Positions 62,403-64,000 of a stretch of DNA of 64,000 nt are shown here, piece after piece; positions within the stretch are counted from its first letter, which is position 1; every line of letters begins with the position of its first letter. Made by a program: the position numbers and the translations under genes. The stretch is from Chitinophagaceae bacterium (GTDB lineage Bacteria > Bacteroidota > Bacteroidia > Chitinophagales > Chitinophagaceae): NCBI GenBank assembly GCA_016708765.1, contig JADJFD010000006.1, forward strand, positions 62,001 to 126,000. Direction: 5' to 3'. A model generated the notes under the pieces. It was not told the DNA's origin. It searched no databases and saw nothing but the letters and a program-made list of their open reading frames with translations.

Positions 62403-63650
62403 ATGTTTTCAAATTATAAGTTTACAGCAGCAGAGCAGTTTTTGAAATATGTGCGGATTGATACGCAAAGTAATCCTCAATCAACTACGTTTCCCTCCAC
62501 GGAAAAACAAAAAGACCTGAGCAAAGTCTTGGTAGAAGAGTTATTAGAAATAGGTGTTAGTGATGCTCATCTGGATGAGTGGGGTTATGTATATGCTACG
62601 ATACCTTCAACAACAGAAAAGAAAGTTCCTGTAGTTTGTTTTTGTGCTCATGTAGATACGGCACCAGATTGCAGTGGCACTGATGTAAAGCCAATTGTGC
62701 ATACAAATTATCAAGGAGATGATATTGTATTACCTGATGACACAACACAAGTTTTGAGAAAGTCTGAATATCCATATTTAGCTACACAGATTGGTAATGA
62801 TATTATTACAGCGTCTGGAAAAACTTTGTTAGGCTCAGATGATAAAGCAGGAGTAGCAGAAATAATGGACCTAGCGAATTTTTTAATGAAGAATAAAAAT
62901 ATAAAACATGGCGAAATAAAATTATTGTTCACACCAGATGAAGAAGTGGGCAGAGGAGTGAACCATGTTGATATGAAAAAGTTGGGTGCCGATTTCGGTT
63001 ATACATTAGATGGCGGCGAGGCTGGATCTTTGGAAGATGAAACTTTTAGTGCTGATGGAGTTGTCGTAACCATTCATGGTGTGATTGCACATCCTGGCTA
63101 TGCAAAAGATAAATTGGTAAATGCGATGAAGATTGCTGGAGAGATTTTACAAGCCTTACCAAAGGACAGGTTGTCTCCAGAAACCACCGATGGTAAAAGA
63201 GGTTTTATACATCCGGTACGTATTGAAGGTATTGCTGAAAAATGTACCATTGAATTTATCATCCGTGATTTTGATACACCGGGTTTAAAGAAGAAAGAAG
63301 ATTATTTACAAACACAAATAGAAGAGCGGCTTCGTACTCACCCAAAAGCTACATACGAATTTAAAGTAACGGAGCAGTATAGAAATATGAAGGAAGTCTT
63401 GGACAAAAACCCTCATGTGGTTGATTATGCCAAAGAAGCAATCAAAAGGGCAGGACTTACTTTAAAAATGGAAAGCATTCGTGGCGGAACCGATGGCAGC
63501 CGTTTATCTTTTATGGGATTGCCTTGCCCTAATTTATTTGCTGGCGAGCAAGCCATTCATTCCAAACTGGAATTTATTAGTGTTCAGGACATGAACAAAG
63601 CAGTGGAAACGATGGTGCATCTGGCGATGGTTTGCGAAGAAAAAAACTGA
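62403..63650 (+). CDS. pepT: Peptidase T (tripeptide aminopeptidase)
   Basis: 415 residues. The M20 zinc-peptidase ligand blocks are CFCAHVDTAPDCS (His and the catalytic Asp), LGSDDKAGVAEI (bridging Asp), FTPDEEVGRGVN (Glu catalysis and ligand), YTLDGGEAG, and IRGGTDGSRLSF near the end. GVIAHPGYAKDKLVNA is the dimerisation block. It cleaves the N-terminal residue from tripeptides in the cytoplasm. It starts 180 bases after the isomerase gene and ends 66 bases before the band 7 gene. Confidence 0.95.
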   Translation: MFSNYKFTAAEQFLKYVRIDTQSNPQSTTFPSTEKQKDLSKVLVEELLEIGVSDAHLDEWGYVYATIPSTTEKKVPVVCFCAHVDTAPDCSGTDVKPIVHTNYQGDDIVLPDDTTQVLRKSEYPYLATQIGNDIITASGKTLLGSDDKAGVAEIMDLANFLMKNKNIKHGEIKLLFTPDEEVGRGVNHVDMKKLGADFGYTLDGGEAGSLEDETFSADGVVVTIHGVIAHPGYAKDKLVNAMKIAGEILQALPKDRLSPETTDGKRGFIHPVRIEGIAEKCTIEFIIRDFDTPGLKKKEDYLQTQIEERLRTHPKATYEFKVTEQYRNMKEVLDKNPHVVDYAKEAIKRAGLTLKMESIRGGTDGSRLSFMGLPCPNLFAGEQAIHSKLEFISVQDMNKAVETMVHLAMVCEEKN

Positions 63651-63716
63651 TCTACCAAGCATAGTTTATAATAAGCAATCAGTTTAAATCGTACATTGCA
63701 TTTTAAATTTTAAACT

Positions 63717-64000
63717 ATGGATTATGCACAAATGTTTGCCGACTACTGGTGGGTACTCGTCTTACTAATTATTTTCTTTGGATCTTTTTTCACTATTAAT
63801 CAGGGTTATATCGGTGTTATTACCATGTTTGGTAAATACCGCCGTATCGTTCGTCCCGTATTGAATATGAAGATCCCAATTCTAGAAACTGTTGCAAAAA
63901 GAGTTTCTATACAAAACCGGTCGGTAGAACTGGAATTTCAGGCAGTAACATTGGACCAGGCGAATGTATATTTTAAAAGTATGTTGCTATATTCTGTTCA
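63717..64000 (+). CDS. SPFH/band 7 membrane protein, 3' end outside window
   Basis: The frame starts at the ATG at 63717 and stays open to the end of the window (about 94 residues seen). An N-terminal membrane span (WWVLVLLIIFFGSFF) is followed by NQGYIGVITMFGKYRR and NMKIPILETVAKRVSIQNR, the start of a stomatin/prohibitin (SPFH) domain. Such proteins form oligomers in the membrane and organise microdomains or regulate proteases. A TACATTG box at 63692-63698 could be its promoter. The partner gene cannot be seen. Confidence 0.88.
   Translation, partial: MDYAQMFADYWWVLVLLIIFFGSFFTINQGYIGVITMFGKYRRIVRPVLNMKIPILETVAKRVSIQNRSVELEFQAVTLDQANVYFKSMLLYSV

Noticed and set aside
1..64000. tRNA, rRNA, transposase, phage or plasmid genes
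   Set aside because: I found no cloverleaf-like segment, no transposase or integrase motif and no replication gene in any frame. Small degenerate elements could still be missed by eye.

Overview
The window looks like a chromosomal piece of a Bacteroidota genome, most likely family Chitinophagaceae. It is AT-rich. Several genes carry promoters of the Bacteroidota type, with a -7 box close to TAnnTTTG. Two large secreted proteins end in type IX secretion (T9SS) sorting tails. There are hybrid propeller histidine kinases, and pntAA, pntAB and pntB are split in the bacterial three-gene form. No rRNA, tRNA, CRISPR array, transposase or phage gene was found.

Region 1 (1-9.3 kb) is an arsenosugar biosynthesis neighbourhood. 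It holds an HI0933-type flavoprotein (5' end outside the window), a TIGR04283-type glycosyltransferase, a secreted rhodanese-thioredoxin fusion, a purine nucleoside phosphorylase, a TlpA-DUF547 protein, a CxxC peroxidase-like protein, the radical SAM enzyme ArsS, a PiT-type phosphate permease, the arsenite methyltransferase ArsM and a TIGR04282-type glycosyltransferase. Together they can methylate arsenite, attach the 5'-deoxyadenosyl group, probably remove adenine and add sugars. Region 2 (9.2-24.7 kb) is mostly housekeeping: two PlsC-type acyltransferases, ribosomal protein S1, a thioesterase, proline dehydrogenase, thymidylate synthase and dihydrofolate reductase, the proton-translocating transhydrogenase operon (interrupted by a four-helix-bundle gene), an RNA m5C methyltransferase, a LysM protein and Fmt.

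Region 3 (25-61.6 kb) is accessory and the most interesting. It contains three histidine kinase/LuxR-type response regulator pairs among operons for exported proteins: seven-repeat propeller lipoproteins, four members of an unnamed paralogous secreted family, two LamG-like proteins, an M48 protease, a TPR/NHL six-gene operon, a Kelch protein and T9SS substrates. Most of these operons, and intergenic regions next to the kinases, carry the same 17-19 bp imperfect palindrome (close to ATCCTGTTTTTAGGGGAT in gene direction), usually 20-24 bases before a -7-like box. I propose that this is a regulon of one or more of the local response regulators. Region 4 (61.7-64 kb) has an FKBP-type prolyl isomerase, peptidase T and the start of an SPFH/band 7 protein.

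Many genes (arsS, the DUF547 protein, one kinase and its regulator, five or six secreted-protein genes and the four-helix-bundle gene) are broken by single-base shifts, nearly all in short A or T runs. Restoring one base in each gives proteins that match intact paralogues here in length and sequence. The simplest reading is homopolymer error in the assembly. I therefore annotate these as single genes with a stated shift.
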